Shown here: positions 11,201-20,899 of the stretch, one piece after another | Layout: each line of letters opens with the position of its first letter | Numbering within the stretch: the first letter of the stretch is position 1 | Assembly: GCA_012862575.1 (NCBI GenBank) | Contig: BLSF01000035.1 | Span: forward strand, 1-64,000 | Length of the DNA stretch: 64,000 nt | Reading direction: 5' to 3' | Source of the DNA: Parietichytrium sp. I65-24A | Taxonomy: Eukaryota > Sar > Bigyra > Thraustochytrida > Thraustochytriidae | Made by a program: the position numbers and the translations under genes | Notes under the pieces: model-generated | Told to the model about the DNA's origin: nothing | The model's input: the letters and a program-made list of their open reading frames with translations, nothing else | Databases searched by the model: none

Positions 11201-12193
11201 GGGATCAGTGAAAATGGTGACAAGATCTCCAAAACGCGACGTACAAAGCTCTCGAATGCTTGGGTAGAGCTGCGCACATCGTGGTGCCTGTTGCCTTTCA
11301 TTTTATTGCCAAGCGTAGATGAAATAAACTTCGTGGTCTGCGTTGTAGGTTGCCAACAAAGATTACTCGAAATCGGTTGCGTGGATCCTGAAGATGTTAT
11401 TGTCGGTTTAGCAAAGGTGCTCTGCCAAGCAGATGGGGGCAGCCTCTTCGAAGGGGCCGGCGTAACAGCTTGCAACTCGCTTTTGGAGTTGAGCTCCAGA
11501 TCGATTTTGCCGTCTTCGGAGCAGCCAATTGAGTCGAGCTCGCAGCCTCCAAAGTGGTTTCGACAAGTTCGCCGCGCAGCTGGTGGCAAGTCGGGCTTGC
11601 TCCAGCTGTGGCAGGAGTTGGTAGTGGCTTTTAACGAAAAGCTGCTGGGCCATGAGACAGCTGCATCGCTTCTCTTGCTCATGCTACGGATGGATGTGGA
11701 GACTCAGCTACGCGCAACGCTGTGGGCGGATCTCCACGGCGGCAATCTCCTTAGACTGGTTGCACCACCGTCAGACGGATCCCTTCCGAGCATCGGAGGC
11801 AGTGATCGGCCATTCTTGCAACCAGATGAAACCGATGGAGACATTCTCCGCTGCATGACTCACGCCATCTCGAGGCACACCCTAACCAAATCGTCGAATG
11901 AGTTCTTGTACATGATTGTAGTTCGCCAGCTTGCCAAGTATGTTTGGGCGGAGAATCCTTCCTGGAACAGACGCCGAACCTTGCGGCACTTGATATCCGA
12001 GTCCGCCTACTGGCACGTGTCCTGCATGTCTCCCGATGGCGTGGAAAATACCACTCCGGATGGCGAACTATGCGTTCACCCATTTGCACACGCAACGCTT
12101 CTGGAGCTTGCAAATGCAGACCCAGCGATATGGAAGCAGCTTCACGAAGAGGGAAAGGTTGAGCTCCTCGATGAAAATCGTCCGCAATCATGA
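8228..12193 (+). CDS. RPAP1: RNA polymerase II-associated protein 1 (RPAP1)
   Basis: An intronless frame of 1321 residues from the ATG at 8228; upstream in-frame codons are non-ATG. Residues about 200-240 carry the RPAP1 N-terminal motif, with E-N-D-A-M-I, M-S-H-E-E-I, a Gln-rich helix and F-D-P-S-V-L-E-K-F. Residues about 358-407 carry the RPAP1 C-terminal motif: R-F-D-L-x-G, then L-H-H-H-G-x-D-P-D-K-P-G-Y-T-M-N-E-L. The remaining 900 residues are helical-repeat-like and end without a recognisable domain. RPAP1 binds RNA polymerase II, helps its assembly and nuclear import with GPN GTPases, and links it to Mediator. The length is close to that of animal RPAP1 (about 1390). It converges with the transporter gene, with 137 bases between the two stop codons. 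Confidence 0.9.
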   Translation: MSLRPKLASLEEDLAAFNAGTLKVSARVALSSARQNVDKNTDDNDAAAEGSSSSMFRGRKVRFELPDDDDEDDGVGELDGIGSGAAAARLDEADRKTSLTGILGNVLENRSSQNDSVKDMFLNKSASSTGFPHAFHATKKESPRSERKKKGPSLFKKRMMEMRGGAEAATKQAESTSARPAEPATPPNATLGGFGAQTEDYAVENDAMITQMSHEEILQAQREIKDMFDPSVLEKFMAKISRGNGTPQTSRAEDAVEPTPIVPSPVQEQEQEDCSVEPNEVTNTNVQDLSWIKTEDDLKRAVQTLPEIEKAKLKWTGMVDADEDEDKPAFSAGDDGATKDGVTDMLRSTGYKPSFEEARFDLSGGLIDPQTYQSDPNLYSSALHHHGQDPDKPGYTMNELIRLARSKAPSQCSLALGCISKVLRVRQSNLYEKPERHPLFSLPRQLGLLLRLCLDSSHATVIAGALDALEAFLVPAQFSREMGFVISNLYVHQSCLPSVVPRAQGAMAMFGRALDKESVESTAGPNPLDEEVQDADRVQNAPVLGLVHVGLLERMSFLFRSGADPAGGLGTSPETLRSMYRIWLHIITHSKEAASALFADQILVNALAARVDHARLPERDDLLLVLIALCMAQRPFAVALAQRESLVRCCLALATDGDEMSACFLSHLVQSGGLDRDDLSTVSGWEEFVASLSSEESGGWRLALLTLAAREHILDGILQRCIHADYEGEITTSEILAIHEHVSRSLLDDNQKSEQVEEHLFTLFQEATPPGRPIEVTDMTSKEKLLAEIVDKSLSWLAKELERVPPKEKRSSSIPRVDSLDKVLAIVHLLEDCSREPRVRLYMMNRLDGHSVHKVMAQDVLESTTMTQRSTGKDGVLYSPRLLAWSRLCTSLRLVIIKLLVRLFGRTTLQVEDSEAQKIQRVRVLMFSIPRAPHLTGEGAAADILIRSIFQPTFELVKSDPVRNTLTALFTETLRSMSAVSTDLSRRVDGMGISENGDKISKTRRTKLSNAWVELRTSWCLLPFILLPSVDEINFVVCVVGCQQRLLEIGCVDPEDVIVGLAKVLCQADGGSLFEGAGVTACNSLLELSSRSILPSSEQPIESSSQPPKWFRQVRRAAGGKSGLLQLWQELVVAFNEKLLGHETAASLLLLMLRMDVETQLRATLWADLHGGNLLRLVAPPSDGSLPSIGGSDRPFLQPDETDGDILRCMTHAISRHTLTKSSNEFLYMIVVRQLAKYVWAENPSWNRRRTLRHLISESAYWHVSCMSPDGVENTTPDGELCVHPFAHATLLELANADPAIWKQLHEEGKVELLDENRPQS

Positions 12194-12330
12194 GCTGTCA
12201 CTGCAATACAAACGAGCACTCTCCAAAGTGTTTCGATTCCCGTACTTTTGAAGCCAAATCAATTATTTAGTCTTAGATTGAAAATGATGAGTTTACTTCA
12301 CAATTTGATTTTAGAGGAAATGGTCTTTCG

Positions 12331-13740
12331 TCAGACAGCTACCCCAGATGCAGGAGTTTCACGCTGCACGTCCGGGAGCACTTTTGCAGCAAACAGCGTA
12401 CACCCTGCACCAAAGAGACTGATGAAGAAGAATGTTAGCGCTGGCCCGATCGCGCTCTCTACAATCGGGAAACTGAACGAGACAATTATATTGAATACCC
12501 ACGACATGACGTTCGTGTGGACTAGGCCAAGAGACCTGACGTGGTGGGGGAAGGTTTCGGCAGCCAGCAAGAAGAACAGAGCCCCAGGTCCGATCTCGAA
12601 AGATAGGACGAATCCCATCACAGCAACGATCGTCAGGACAGAAAAGGCGGAGTGCGACCACCCCTGAACGAACTGGTAAGTCAGCGCCAAAAGAAGTGAC
12701 GAGAAAGCCATTCCTCCTAGGCCGGCGAGCATGAGGGGCTTTCGGCCTAACTTGTCCACCAGGTATGTCGCAATGAAGACCGTCAAAAGGTTCCAAGATC
12801 CCACCGCAAACAACGTGAATAGCAGGACATTTGGGAGCCCCGATTCGCGGAATATGTTGGGGCTGTAGAACATAATTGCATTGATCCCAGTCAACTGCGA
12901 ACAACAAGCAAGGCCAACTCCGATGAGTGCCCAATAGATACCCTCCTTTGAGCCGAAAAGTTGCCCCCAAGTCATGTTAGATGGGCTGCGACATCCTTGT
13001 CCTGCGGGAGATCCTTGCGAGAAGTCGTCCCCTTCGCCCTGGCGCAATGGTTCGGAGAGGCCGCCAGCATCGTCATGAAGCTCCGGCACGAACGCAGCTG
13101 CTACGATTTGCTTGGACTCCCAGACAGGCGACTCGTGAAATGTCGTAAGGGCATGAATAAGCATGCCAAGGCCGGGAAGGGCACCCATTGCTAGCTGGAC
13201 CTTCTCTTTCCAAGTATCCACGCACATTTTTGAAACGTCGTCCGGGGAATAGTCCGGGTCGAACGCCAAGTTGGTGACTTGCGCGAGCAGGATAGATGCG
13301 CAAATTGCAATTTGAAACACTGTTCCCATGGATCCACGATTCGACTCGTCGCAAGTCTCGGTGATGTACAGAGGCACAAGCACTGACACCCCTCCAACAG
13401 GGAGTCCGGCAAGTGTTCTTAGAGCAACCGCCAGCGGAAAGGAATCTATTACGGCGAAGAGAATGGCAAAGCATCCGAGCCCGCCAAGCACCTTGTAGCA
13501 AAACTTTCTCCCGTACTTTTCAGCCAAAGGCACCCCTGCAATGGTCCCGGCAATCCCACCTACAAGAATGCATGCCGTGAACAGGCCCTTCATGGTATTT
13601 TGCTTGCTCTCGCTTTCACCTGGCGCATAGTGGCACTTTACGAGCGAGTCCCCCAGTCCGCTGACTACACCTGTGTTGAACCCATACAATACTCCACAAA
13701 ACGCGCTCATTATCAGAGCATCTCGGCGAAGAGAGGCCAT
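12331..13740 (-). CDS. Sugar transporter-like MFS protein (SLC2/GLUT family)
   Basis: An intronless frame of 469 residues from the ATG at 13740 (M-A-S-L-R-R-D-A-L), chosen over an upstream non-ATG start. Twelve hydrophobic segments are visible. Family signatures: Y-G-F-N-T-G-V-V-S-G in helix 1, A-E-K-Y-G-R-K in loop 2-3, R-T-L-A-G-L-P-V-G-G and P-L-Y-I-T-E around helices 4-5, H-E-S-P-V-W before the central loop (usual form P-E-S-P-R-W-L), Q-L-T-G-I-N-A-I-M-F-Y in helix 7, and D-K-L-G-R-K-P-L-M in loop 8-9. These place it as a hexose or other polyol facilitator or proton symporter in a cell membrane. The substrate cannot be read from sequence. The Arg of the PESPRWL motif is missing, which is somewhat unusual. 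Confidence 0.88.
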   Translation of the reverse strand: MASLRRDALIMSAFCGVLYGFNTGVVSGLGDSLVKCHYAPGESESKQNTMKGLFTACILVGGIAGTIAGVPLAEKYGRKFCYKVLGGLGCFAILFAVIDSFPLAVALRTLAGLPVGGVSVLVPLYITETCDESNRGSMGTVFQIAICASILLAQVTNLAFDPDYSPDDVSKMCVDTWKEKVQLAMGALPGLGMLIHALTTFHESPVWESKQIVAAAFVPELHDDAGGLSEPLRQGEGDDFSQGSPAGQGCRSPSNMTWGQLFGSKEGIYWALIGVGLACCSQLTGINAIMFYSPNIFRESGLPNVLLFTLFAVGSWNLLTVFIATYLVDKLGRKPLMLAGLGGMAFSSLLLALTYQFVQGWSHSAFSVLTIVAVMGFVLSFEIGPGALFFLLAAETFPHHVRSLGLVHTNVMSWVFNIIVSFSFPIVESAIGPALTFFFISLFGAGCTLFAAKVLPDVQRETPASGVAV

Positions 13741-14704
13741 GTCACCACTTTTTCCCAGCGATTCCCAGTGCAACCTGGCACCAAAACGATCGACCTACGC
13801 AGCCCAATCCAACGTTGATGCGTAAAGTCCGCAAAAAGAAAAATTCAGCATGCACCCAAAGTCAGTACTTGTTCACAACCATCCACTGCTCTACACCATC
13901 TTCACATTCCTTCTCTGTCTCTGTCCCATTATTTATCTTCTTTCCTCTTCTTCTTCTTATTATTATTGTTATTCTTCTTCTTCTTGTTATTATTATTATT
14001 ATTCTCTCTCTGCGCGCACGTCCGCAGATTTGCCAAAGTCAATCAACTCACTCAACTTACCTTCGCTCTCGCTCACTTAACGTACTGCGGGACACTGAGT
14101 CCTTACGCCCTCCAGCTAGCTGGATATAACAAAGCGTAAGCTTGGGGATAGCTGTGGGCACGGGAAAGGTTGCTGTGGGGAACTGTGGGGAGCCCACCTG
14201 TGGGGGACAGTCGAAAAGATTTCGCCGGAAATGTATGCGAAGCGTCCCAGAAGAAAAGGTGGCTAGCGGTGTATACGTTTTATTATAGGATTGGAGAGAG
14301 GAAATTGGAACTGTGACAGATCTTGGAGGCCTCTTTAGTGGTCAGAAAGGAGTAAGCGTCTTTATCATGGCGGTGTATAGAGAGATGAGTAGAGATCATG
14401 GAATTGTTCGCATGGAGGAACATAGAAGTGTTCAGTGTCAGACTAGACACTCGGTACTAGTAGCTAGCTAGGAATAGTCATTGCTCGATCATAGCAGTAC
14501 CGGTATCGGTAGGACCGGTCAATAGGACAATTGTTCCTTGAGGATCTCTTTGTTCGATCGTCAAATACAGTGTTTCACAATGTGCCATCATTCGAAAGTC
14601 ATTTGACATTGAAATTTGATATCAGGTCCGGGTGGCCAGGTCAGGACAGCTTTGGATCTTGATCTTGGTTTCGCAATCAAGATCGAAAGCTGTTGGGTTT
14701 CTCA
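13741..14704. other. Intergenic, pyrimidine microsatellites
   Basis: Positions 13925-14010 form a CTT/TTA/ATT simple-repeat tract. CTGTGGG repeats lie near 14150-14210. No gene seen. Confidence 0.6.
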
Positions 14705-16501
14705 TCACCACACTTCAAGATCGGACGAGCTGGGAGCTGCACGTATCGCTCGCGAGCGGTTTCTCAGCAGAAGGCTGCTGATTACAGCCTGGGACGGGTC
14801 GACAGCGAATAGCCTCATCCTCAAGACAGAAAGGTCTGTGAGCGTGAAGTTCATCTTCAGACATTCCGCAAGCACACCTGTGCCTTCGGAATCAAAATTA
14901 TTGAAGTCCAAGCTAAGTGAGGAAAGCGACTTGTTGGCTGGCAGCATGCGTGCGAGGAACTTAAGTCCGGCATTGTCGATCTTGCAACGGTCAAGGACGA
15001 TCGATGTTAATACCGAGTTTGAACGAAGTGACTTTGCAAGAAGAAGAGCTTCTTGGGCCGAAATTTCGCAGGATGTCATGCTTAGGAAAGTGAGCGACTG
15101 GTTTACCTGGAGTGCTTCCCCGAACAGACCAGCTATAGAAGAAGTATCGCATCGGTTGTTGTTCATATGAAAGGACTTCAAAGTTTTGTTCACCTTGAGT
15201 GAGTTTGCCAGTGAGGATTGGCCCGGAGGTCCAATACTATTAGCGGAAAGGTGTATTTCCGTAAGTGTGGCATTCATTTCCAGCGCCTTTGCAAGCGACA
15301 ATGCCCCCTCATCGTCCATTCCGCTGTCGTTAAGATTGAGCTTGGTCAGTGTGTTATTCACTCCCAATGCCTCGCCGACATCAGAGAGACACAGAGCTTG
15401 ACCAAAAGATAGTGCTCGAAGCGATGTGTTGCTTCTCAGAACGTCGGGAAAGGTCGCCACACCGGAAATCGTGCGTTCTGAGGTAGAGAAGAAGAACTCT
15501 ACAAGCGATGAATTTCGCAAAAGCGCCGCAGCGATGGCCTCTATAGCAGGCTCGGCGAACGCGCTGCCAGAAATGTCCAAGCAGGTTAGCGCGGTATTTG
15601 ATTCAATTGCCTTGGCGACCGACTGGCCTTCCAAGTCTGTCAGCAAACATCGCCCGAGGTCAAGCTTTTGAAGAGCAGAATTTGCCGCCAAACCTTCGCA
15701 GATGGAAGCAGTGCCTTCTACCCCGACACTGTCGTTGCCAGATAGATTAAGGTTTCGGAGTGTCTTGTTCTTCTTGAGCACCGCGCCCAAGCAAGTTGCT
15801 CCATTAGTATCCAAACCGGTGTGGCAGAGGTCGAGAGAAAGTAGCGAACGGTTTTGCTCTAGCGCTTTGGCAAGTTCGGTCGCTCCATCTTCGATCTGGT
15901 TGCGACCGAGCTTCAAATCCGTCAATGTGTCATTTACCATGAGCAACACTGAAAGGTCACGCACCCCTGCGCTGGTCAGACTATTGACCTCCATCCCAAG
16001 TAGACGCAGAGCGGTGTTCTCTTGCAGAGCTTCGGCAAGGCATGCGGCGCCTTTATCTCCAATTCCACAGTTACGAATTGATAGGGCAGTTAACGAGCTG
16101 TTAGTTTTGAGCGCAGCTGCAAGAGCTGACGCACCTTTATCACGAAACATACTGTAGTTGAGATTCAGCGCCATTAACGAATTACTGCCCCCTAGCATGC
16201 GCGCGACTAAGCAGACTTCTTCATCGGTGATGAAGTTATTCGCCAAGCTCAATGACAGGAGGGTGTCATTCACCTCAAGTGACTCGAGAATCATCGATAG
16301 CCCTTCCGGTGAGAGGCAAGTCACGGAGCGTAAATTCTGAAGACACAACCTTCTCAGCGTTTGGTTCCGAGCCAGGCACAATGTGAGCGACTTCACCATG
16401 GAATTTTGCAGCGCAAACTTAGAGAGCAAATGTCCATAATCATCCATCACAACTTGCCGCTCGCGCTCTACGGCACTGAGCACCGTCTCCCAAGAGCTCA
16501 T
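14705..16501 (-). CDS. Leucine-rich-repeat protein, ribonuclease-inhibitor type
   Basis: An intronless frame of 598 residues starting at the ATG at 16501. From about residue 60 to 575 it is an almost unbroken series of 28-residue RNI-type LRRs: L-x-x-L-x-L-x-x-N-x-I-x-D-x-G-A-x-x-L-A-x-A-L-x-x-N-x-[ST]-L. There is no signal peptide, membrane segment, NACHT, kinase or F-box, so it looks like a cytosolic LRR scaffold of unknown partner. RNI repeats of this type occur in ribonuclease inhibitor, RanGAP, NLR and CARMIL proteins; none of their extra domains is present. The repeat consensus resembles the exon array at the left end of the window, but here the repeats are fused into one exon. Confidence 0.85.
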   Translation of the reverse strand: MSSWETVLSAVERERQVVMDDYGHLLSKFALQNSMVKSLTLCLARNQTLRRLCLQNLRSVTCLSPEGLSMILESLEVNDTLLSLSLANNFITDEEVCLVARMLGGSNSLMALNLNYSMFRDKGASALAAALKTNSSLTALSIRNCGIGDKGAACLAEALQENTALRLLGMEVNSLTSAGVRDLSVLLMVNDTLTDLKLGRNQIEDGATELAKALEQNRSLLSLDLCHTGLDTNGATCLGAVLKKNKTLRNLNLSGNDSVGVEGTASICEGLAANSALQKLDLGRCLLTDLEGQSVAKAIESNTALTCLDISGSAFAEPAIEAIAAALLRNSSLVEFFFSTSERTISGVATFPDVLRSNTSLRALSFGQALCLSDVGEALGVNNTLTKLNLNDSGMDDEGALSLAKALEMNATLTEIHLSANSIGPPGQSSLANSLKVNKTLKSFHMNNNRCDTSSIAGLFGEALQVNQSLTFLSMTSCEISAQEALLLAKSLRSNSVLTSIVLDRCKIDNAGLKFLARMLPANKSLSSLSLDFNNFDSEGTGVLAECLKMNFTLTDLSVLRMRLFAVDPSQAVISSLLLRNRSRAIRAAPSSSDLEVW

Positions 16502-18607
16502 CCTGCCAAGCAGTGAATCTCAACGCATGAGTTCGTCCAGCACAACACGCCAGTCTACACGCTCTCAGCCTTTCGCACAAGTTGGCCAGATGTTTAACCT
16601 TTACAAGCAGTCAACAAACACGAACAAACTTATCCCACCTCATACGAAGACTCGTAGCTCCCCTCGTTGCATTTAATCATCAAAAACCAAAAGATATCAA
16701 TCTCGGAACATACGCGCGTATGTACGTACGTGTACTACACACATGCTTACACGTCTCACAAGTCTCACACGTACGCGATCCAGTCGGTGGCGCCGATTCA
16801 CCAGAATGAGGGTTGTGTCAAGAGAGCCAAAGGAACAAAACGAACAAAGTTTCGGAGAACAAAAGGAGCCTCGAGGAAGCAAGGGAGAGGGACAGTGAGC
16901 CAACAGTTTAGAAGCTTAGGCGATTAGAACATTCAGACTTCAGAATTCAGACTTCAGAATTCAGAATTTAGAAGAGAGGGAGGAAACCAGAAAAAGGGGT
17001 TGAAAGCAGAGGCGTGTCTGAATGACTTGCATTTCAGATTTCAGATTTCAGATTTCAGATTTCAGAGCCAGGTGGCCACAGGTTCTTCCATCCGCGATAG
17101 CTTTGCTTCTTTTCAACTTGGGACATTGCGTTGTCATTGCTGCCTGATACGCCTCAAACCCCGCCCAGCTTGTGGCAAATAATTCTGAATTCTGAAAGAC
17201 CAAAAAAGGCGTGTGGCGAAGCGTCGGGTCCGAAGCCGCTTTGAATAACTGAATTCTGAATACGGGAGTTCTAAACTCTGTATCGTCTTCTTCGAGTTTT
17301 CTTGCCTTGAGACTTGAGCAACCCGCATTCCGCAATCCTTTAGCTTTACGTCTGCGTCACGAGTGGCGTTCGGCGTCTGGGCGGCTGTTGAACAAGCTCC
17401 GACATTTTCCGCCGTTGCAAAAATTGTTTCGAACCTTTCGGAATTGACTGTGAATTAACAAAAGAAGGAAAACGGCGGAGCACATCAATGCAATGAAAAT
17501 CAACAACCTCGAAGCAATTACGGCGGATTTACACAATAACGAATACATAGGTCTCCAATAACAGTACTTGCACTAAAGTCTAATAATGATGCACTGGTAG
17601 GCACTTGTAATGACTTATTTAGTTAGTACTCTTATCTTTGTCGAGTAGTAATGTACTAGTACTTTTTTCCGACTCAAAAGACTCAAAAGGATTTGGAATA
17701 ATTTTGTTAGCAGTGTAAGCGCAAAAGTAACTGAATTGCGAGGGTAGGTCGCTTGTGTAGTACAATCGCTGGGTCCATTTTTTGTATGATTCAGAGACAG
17801 TGCCACTAAGTGTGCACGCAATAAGTCCTTATCGGTGCTTTTGACTGCGAATCTGAAGGTCACATGGAGTAATGTTCCGAGGCGGCGATCGCCATCGATC
17901 GTCCCACACGCCGCTTACGCCACAGGCGTTCGTTTCGTGTGAACCTTTTTGAATAAGCATAGGTCGGCCGAGGATCTTTCGTGTTGAATATATATCGTTC
18001 TTTGAGAATATCTCTTCTGAATTCTCACTTTGAAGTTCTGAAAACAAAGATTCCGGGTCATGAAAATACAAATTAATTGGCAGGTGAGTCAAACCCCGGC
18101 AAACCGGACCCGCTGGGAACGATATCCAAGCTAGCCAATACTTTGGCGATACGCAAAGTTTGTACCTTACGACAGAGTAGCCGATTGTCTGATATGGAAG
18201 TCGCAGAGACGGAGCGAAGAGAGACATCGTAGCAGCCTTGTCTCTGAACGAAGAGGTCTACCGGTTCTACCTGTCTGAATGCTAGACGATTGGGTCTGAA
18301 TTCTATTTCCGAGTCTGAATCACAGCGCTTTTGTGACCCAGCAAGGCTTGTCCTCGAAGGAAAGACTTGTGGGGCACGGAAAAACCCCTCAACATGATAA
18401 ACTTGCCCTCGAATCACGACTTGGAAGAGATGCCACGACTGTCGCTCAATCGAGCATCAATCCAGAATCAAAATCAAAACCGAAGCCAAAACCAAAACCA
18501 AAACCAACAACACCAAAAGCAGCCTTGAAATCGCGAGCAACAAGAAAGACAAGACGACGCACGGCATCACCAACGCGTGAAAGCCATTCCGCATTTCCAC
18601 TGGAAGA
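16502..18607. other. Long intergenic region
   Basis: No convincing gene on either strand. It contains ACGT-rich repeats (about 16715-16765), CAGACTTCAGAATTCAG repeats (about 16932-16970), a TTTCAGA tandem (17034-17064) and CTGAATTC strings to 17270. AAAACCAAAACC-type repeats lie at 18478-18515 in the probable 5' leader of the vWA gene. Confidence 0.5.
17034..17064 (+). repeat. TTTCAGA tandem repeat
   Basis: Four or more perfect 7-base units in a spacer. Confidence 0.8.
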
Positions 18608-20899
18608 ATGAGGGTACTCGCTCTCTTTTCCATCTTGCTCGGGACTCAAGCTCGAGAACTCGGCGGGGTGTCAACTCAATGCACTACTTCTGCAATGCCA
18701 ATGGATGTCGTCTGGGTTCTTGACGAGTCCGGAAGTATCGGATCCTCCAATTTCCAAAATATCCTTGTGCCATTTGTGCAAGATGTGCAAGAAAAGATGT
18801 TCGCCAAGAACGATGCCCTGAGGACCGGGTTGGTGGAGTTTTCCTCCGGAACATGGGTGACTAACCCAAGCACCTATGCTAAACTGGATCTCAATGTGAA
18901 GAACACCGTGCAGGACTTTCAATCATGGGTCGCAAGCAAGGTGAAATATTCAGGGGGCGAGACCCACACTGACCAAATTCTTGAAGATCTCGCAACAAAA
19001 TACTTTCCAGCTTCAGCGAACTCGAAGCGGGACAACAGCTTTCGCGTGGTGATCTTCATCTCCGACGGAAATCCAGTTCCAAATCCAGGCAGCAGCGTCA
19101 TCCGCGCCAAAGCAAACGAGATGATTACTGCTGGGAATGTGGACCGCTTCATCTTCCTTACCATCGGTGATAACATTGACAAGAGCCTTTTTGACGGGGT
19201 GAAGAATTACGACTCCTCCACAGATAGATTCCCAGTGCAATTCAGCAATATGGGAACCCTGGTGGAGAGCCTTATTGAAACCATCAGTACCTGCGATTAC
19301 ATCCCGCCTCCTTGTGGATGCTCCACAGTGAACATTGCAGCATTCTGCCGATCCCAGATGACTGTAACGGAAGAAAACCAAGATCAAGTCGTAAAGACAT
19401 GGGTCAAGCCGCCTACCAACGAGCCATTCGAGCTTAACTCGTACAAGGTCAAGCCATCGTTGACGTCCTTTAGCTTTGAGTGCTTGGGAGACAACTTCAT
19501 CGGAGTCGTCGAGATGTGCGGACAACGTTACATCACAGACAAGGGAACTTCCACAGCAGGAGGCATGTTTCGCTTTCAAGCCAACCGCGAGGCGTCATCC
19601 TCCACCTTCAGCGCCAAAAGCTTCCAGTACAATGCCCTCACAGCTTACAACGGGCTTGCAAATCGTGCACCGTTTAAAAGTGACGCATTCTGGGTTTGGG
19701 ATAGTGCGGACAGTCAGAAAATTGTATTTGACTTTGCTATCGGACCCATCTCCACTTGTTCCCCGACAATGGCTCCTTCTAAAGCTCCCACAAAGACGCC
19801 AACCAAGAACCCTACTAAGGCACCAACCAAGACTCCAACCGAAGCACCAACCAAGACGCCAACCAAGAACCCTACTAAGGCACCAACCAAGACTCCAACC
19901 AAAGCACCAACCAAGGCGCCAACCAAGGCACCAACCAAAGCACCAACTAATGCACCAACCAAGGCGCCAACCGAGGCACCAACCAAAGCACCAACCAAAG
20001 CGCCAACTAGCAAACCAACTCAGTCTCCAACTACTTCGCCAACACAGTCGCCTACCGCTTTCGCGGATTGCTCTGGATCTGGAGTCTTGCTTGCGATTGA
20101 TCAGTCGTTCAGTGTCAGCAACAGCCAGTTCCAGCTTCAGAAGAGCGTGATCGAGAACCTTCTTCAAGACCTTCCTATCGGGCCGTCTGGAACTTCCCTC
20201 GCACTGACAAGTTTTGGCAAGACCTATACCGATGAGATCCCTGTTTCGAAGATCAAGACTCTCGGCGAGGACTCGGCATACGTACAAAAGACTGTGATGA
20301 ATTTCATCGACAATTCAAAGAGCCGCGTGAAGTACACTGACTTTGGACCTCTCTTTGATGAGGACCACGGAATCCTGCTCTCAGAATCGACAAAGAGGCC
20401 GTCCATTCTCATTCTCTCGGATGGCATACCTTTTACGCAAAAGTACAAGGGTGGCAAGAAATCTCTCAAGGAGGCTTGCAAAGCTGCATCGGCGTTCAAG
20501 GATAAGTACCCCCTCACGAAAATTCTCTGCTTTCAATCTACCAGCAAGTCCAAGACGCAAGGCTTCTACAAGTGCGCATGCGATGTCAAATGGCTCGCTG
20601 GAGACACCAGACAGAAGAACCCTCCGGCAACCGTGGCTCTGGAAATGATGCAAAATCAAATTTGTGTGCCTTCGGTCTTGCAGGAGAATCCGTGCACTGC
20701 GGTCATGAACGACAGCAAGATCCAGCAAAAGAATAAGCGTGCCGAGTGTCTCAAGGTCGAGCGCAACTACCGCGGTATGAAGAACTCTCCTGACAGCCCA
20801 TTCGAATCGCCTCTGCGCAAACAATGCTACTGGAACAGCGGCAAGGGTTGCACCGTTTACGAGCGCTACGCTCCACTTTACCGCAGCGACGACCAATAA
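18608..20899 (+). CDS. Secreted protein with two von Willebrand A domains joined by a Pro-Thr stalk
   Basis: An intronless frame of 763 residues. An N-terminal signal peptide (LALFSILLG) is followed by a first vWA domain at about residues 30-230, with the MIDAS metal motif D39-x-S-x-S (DESGS). A cysteine-containing spacer follows. Residues about 388-488 are a tandem Pro-Thr-Lys repeat of the type PTKAPTKAPTK, probably an O-glycosylated extended stalk. The second vWA domain starts near residue 495 and again has D-x-S-x-S (DQSFS). The C-terminus is cysteine-rich. There is no membrane anchor, so it is probably secreted or wall-associated and may bind matrix or ligand through Mg2+. The repeat is nearly perfect at the DNA level (about 19780-20015) and likely varies in length. 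Exact function unknown. Confidence 0.85.
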   Translation: MRVLALFSILLGTQARELGGVSTQCTTSAMPMDVVWVLDESGSIGSSNFQNILVPFVQDVQEKMFAKNDALRTGLVEFSSGTWVTNPSTYAKLDLNVKNTVQDFQSWVASKVKYSGGETHTDQILEDLATKYFPASANSKRDNSFRVVIFISDGNPVPNPGSSVIRAKANEMITAGNVDRFIFLTIGDNIDKSLFDGVKNYDSSTDRFPVQFSNMGTLVESLIETISTCDYIPPPCGCSTVNIAAFCRSQMTVTEENQDQVVKTWVKPPTNEPFELNSYKVKPSLTSFSFECLGDNFIGVVEMCGQRYITDKGTSTAGGMFRFQANREASSSTFSAKSFQYNALTAYNGLANRAPFKSDAFWVWDSADSQKIVFDFAIGPISTCSPTMAPSKAPTKTPTKNPTKAPTKTPTEAPTKTPTKNPTKAPTKTPTKAPTKAPTKAPTKAPTNAPTKAPTEAPTKAPTKAPTSKPTQSPTTSPTQSPTAFADCSGSGVLLAIDQSFSVSNSQFQLQKSVIENLLQDLPIGPSGTSLALTSFGKTYTDEIPVSKIKTLGEDSAYVQKTVMNFIDNSKSRVKYTDFGPLFDEDHGILLSESTKRPSILILSDGIPFTQKYKGGKKSLKEACKAASAFKDKYPLTKILCFQSTSKSKTQGFYKCACDVKWLAGDTRQKNPPATVALEMMQNQICVPSVLQENPCTAVMNDSKIQQKNKRAECLKVERNYRGMKNSPDSPFESPLRKQCYWNSGKGCTVYERYAPLYRSDDQ
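19780..20015 (+). repeat. Coding minisatellite, Pro-Thr-Lys repeat
   Basis: Tandem 12-base units (CCAACCAAGGCA-like) inside the vWA gene, with a higher-order repeat: the block at about 19796-19846 recurs at 19856-19906. Such tracts commonly differ in copy number between alleles. Confidence 0.85.

Noticed and set aside
13815-14129. 104-codon open frame with Leu/Ile runs
   Set aside because: It lies on a CTT/ATT microsatellite; the hydrophobic run is an effect of the simple repeat.
19595-20287. Minus-strand frames rich in WRLGWC or LVGALVGA repeats
   Set aside because: Antisense readings of the Pro-Thr coding repeat in the vWA gene.
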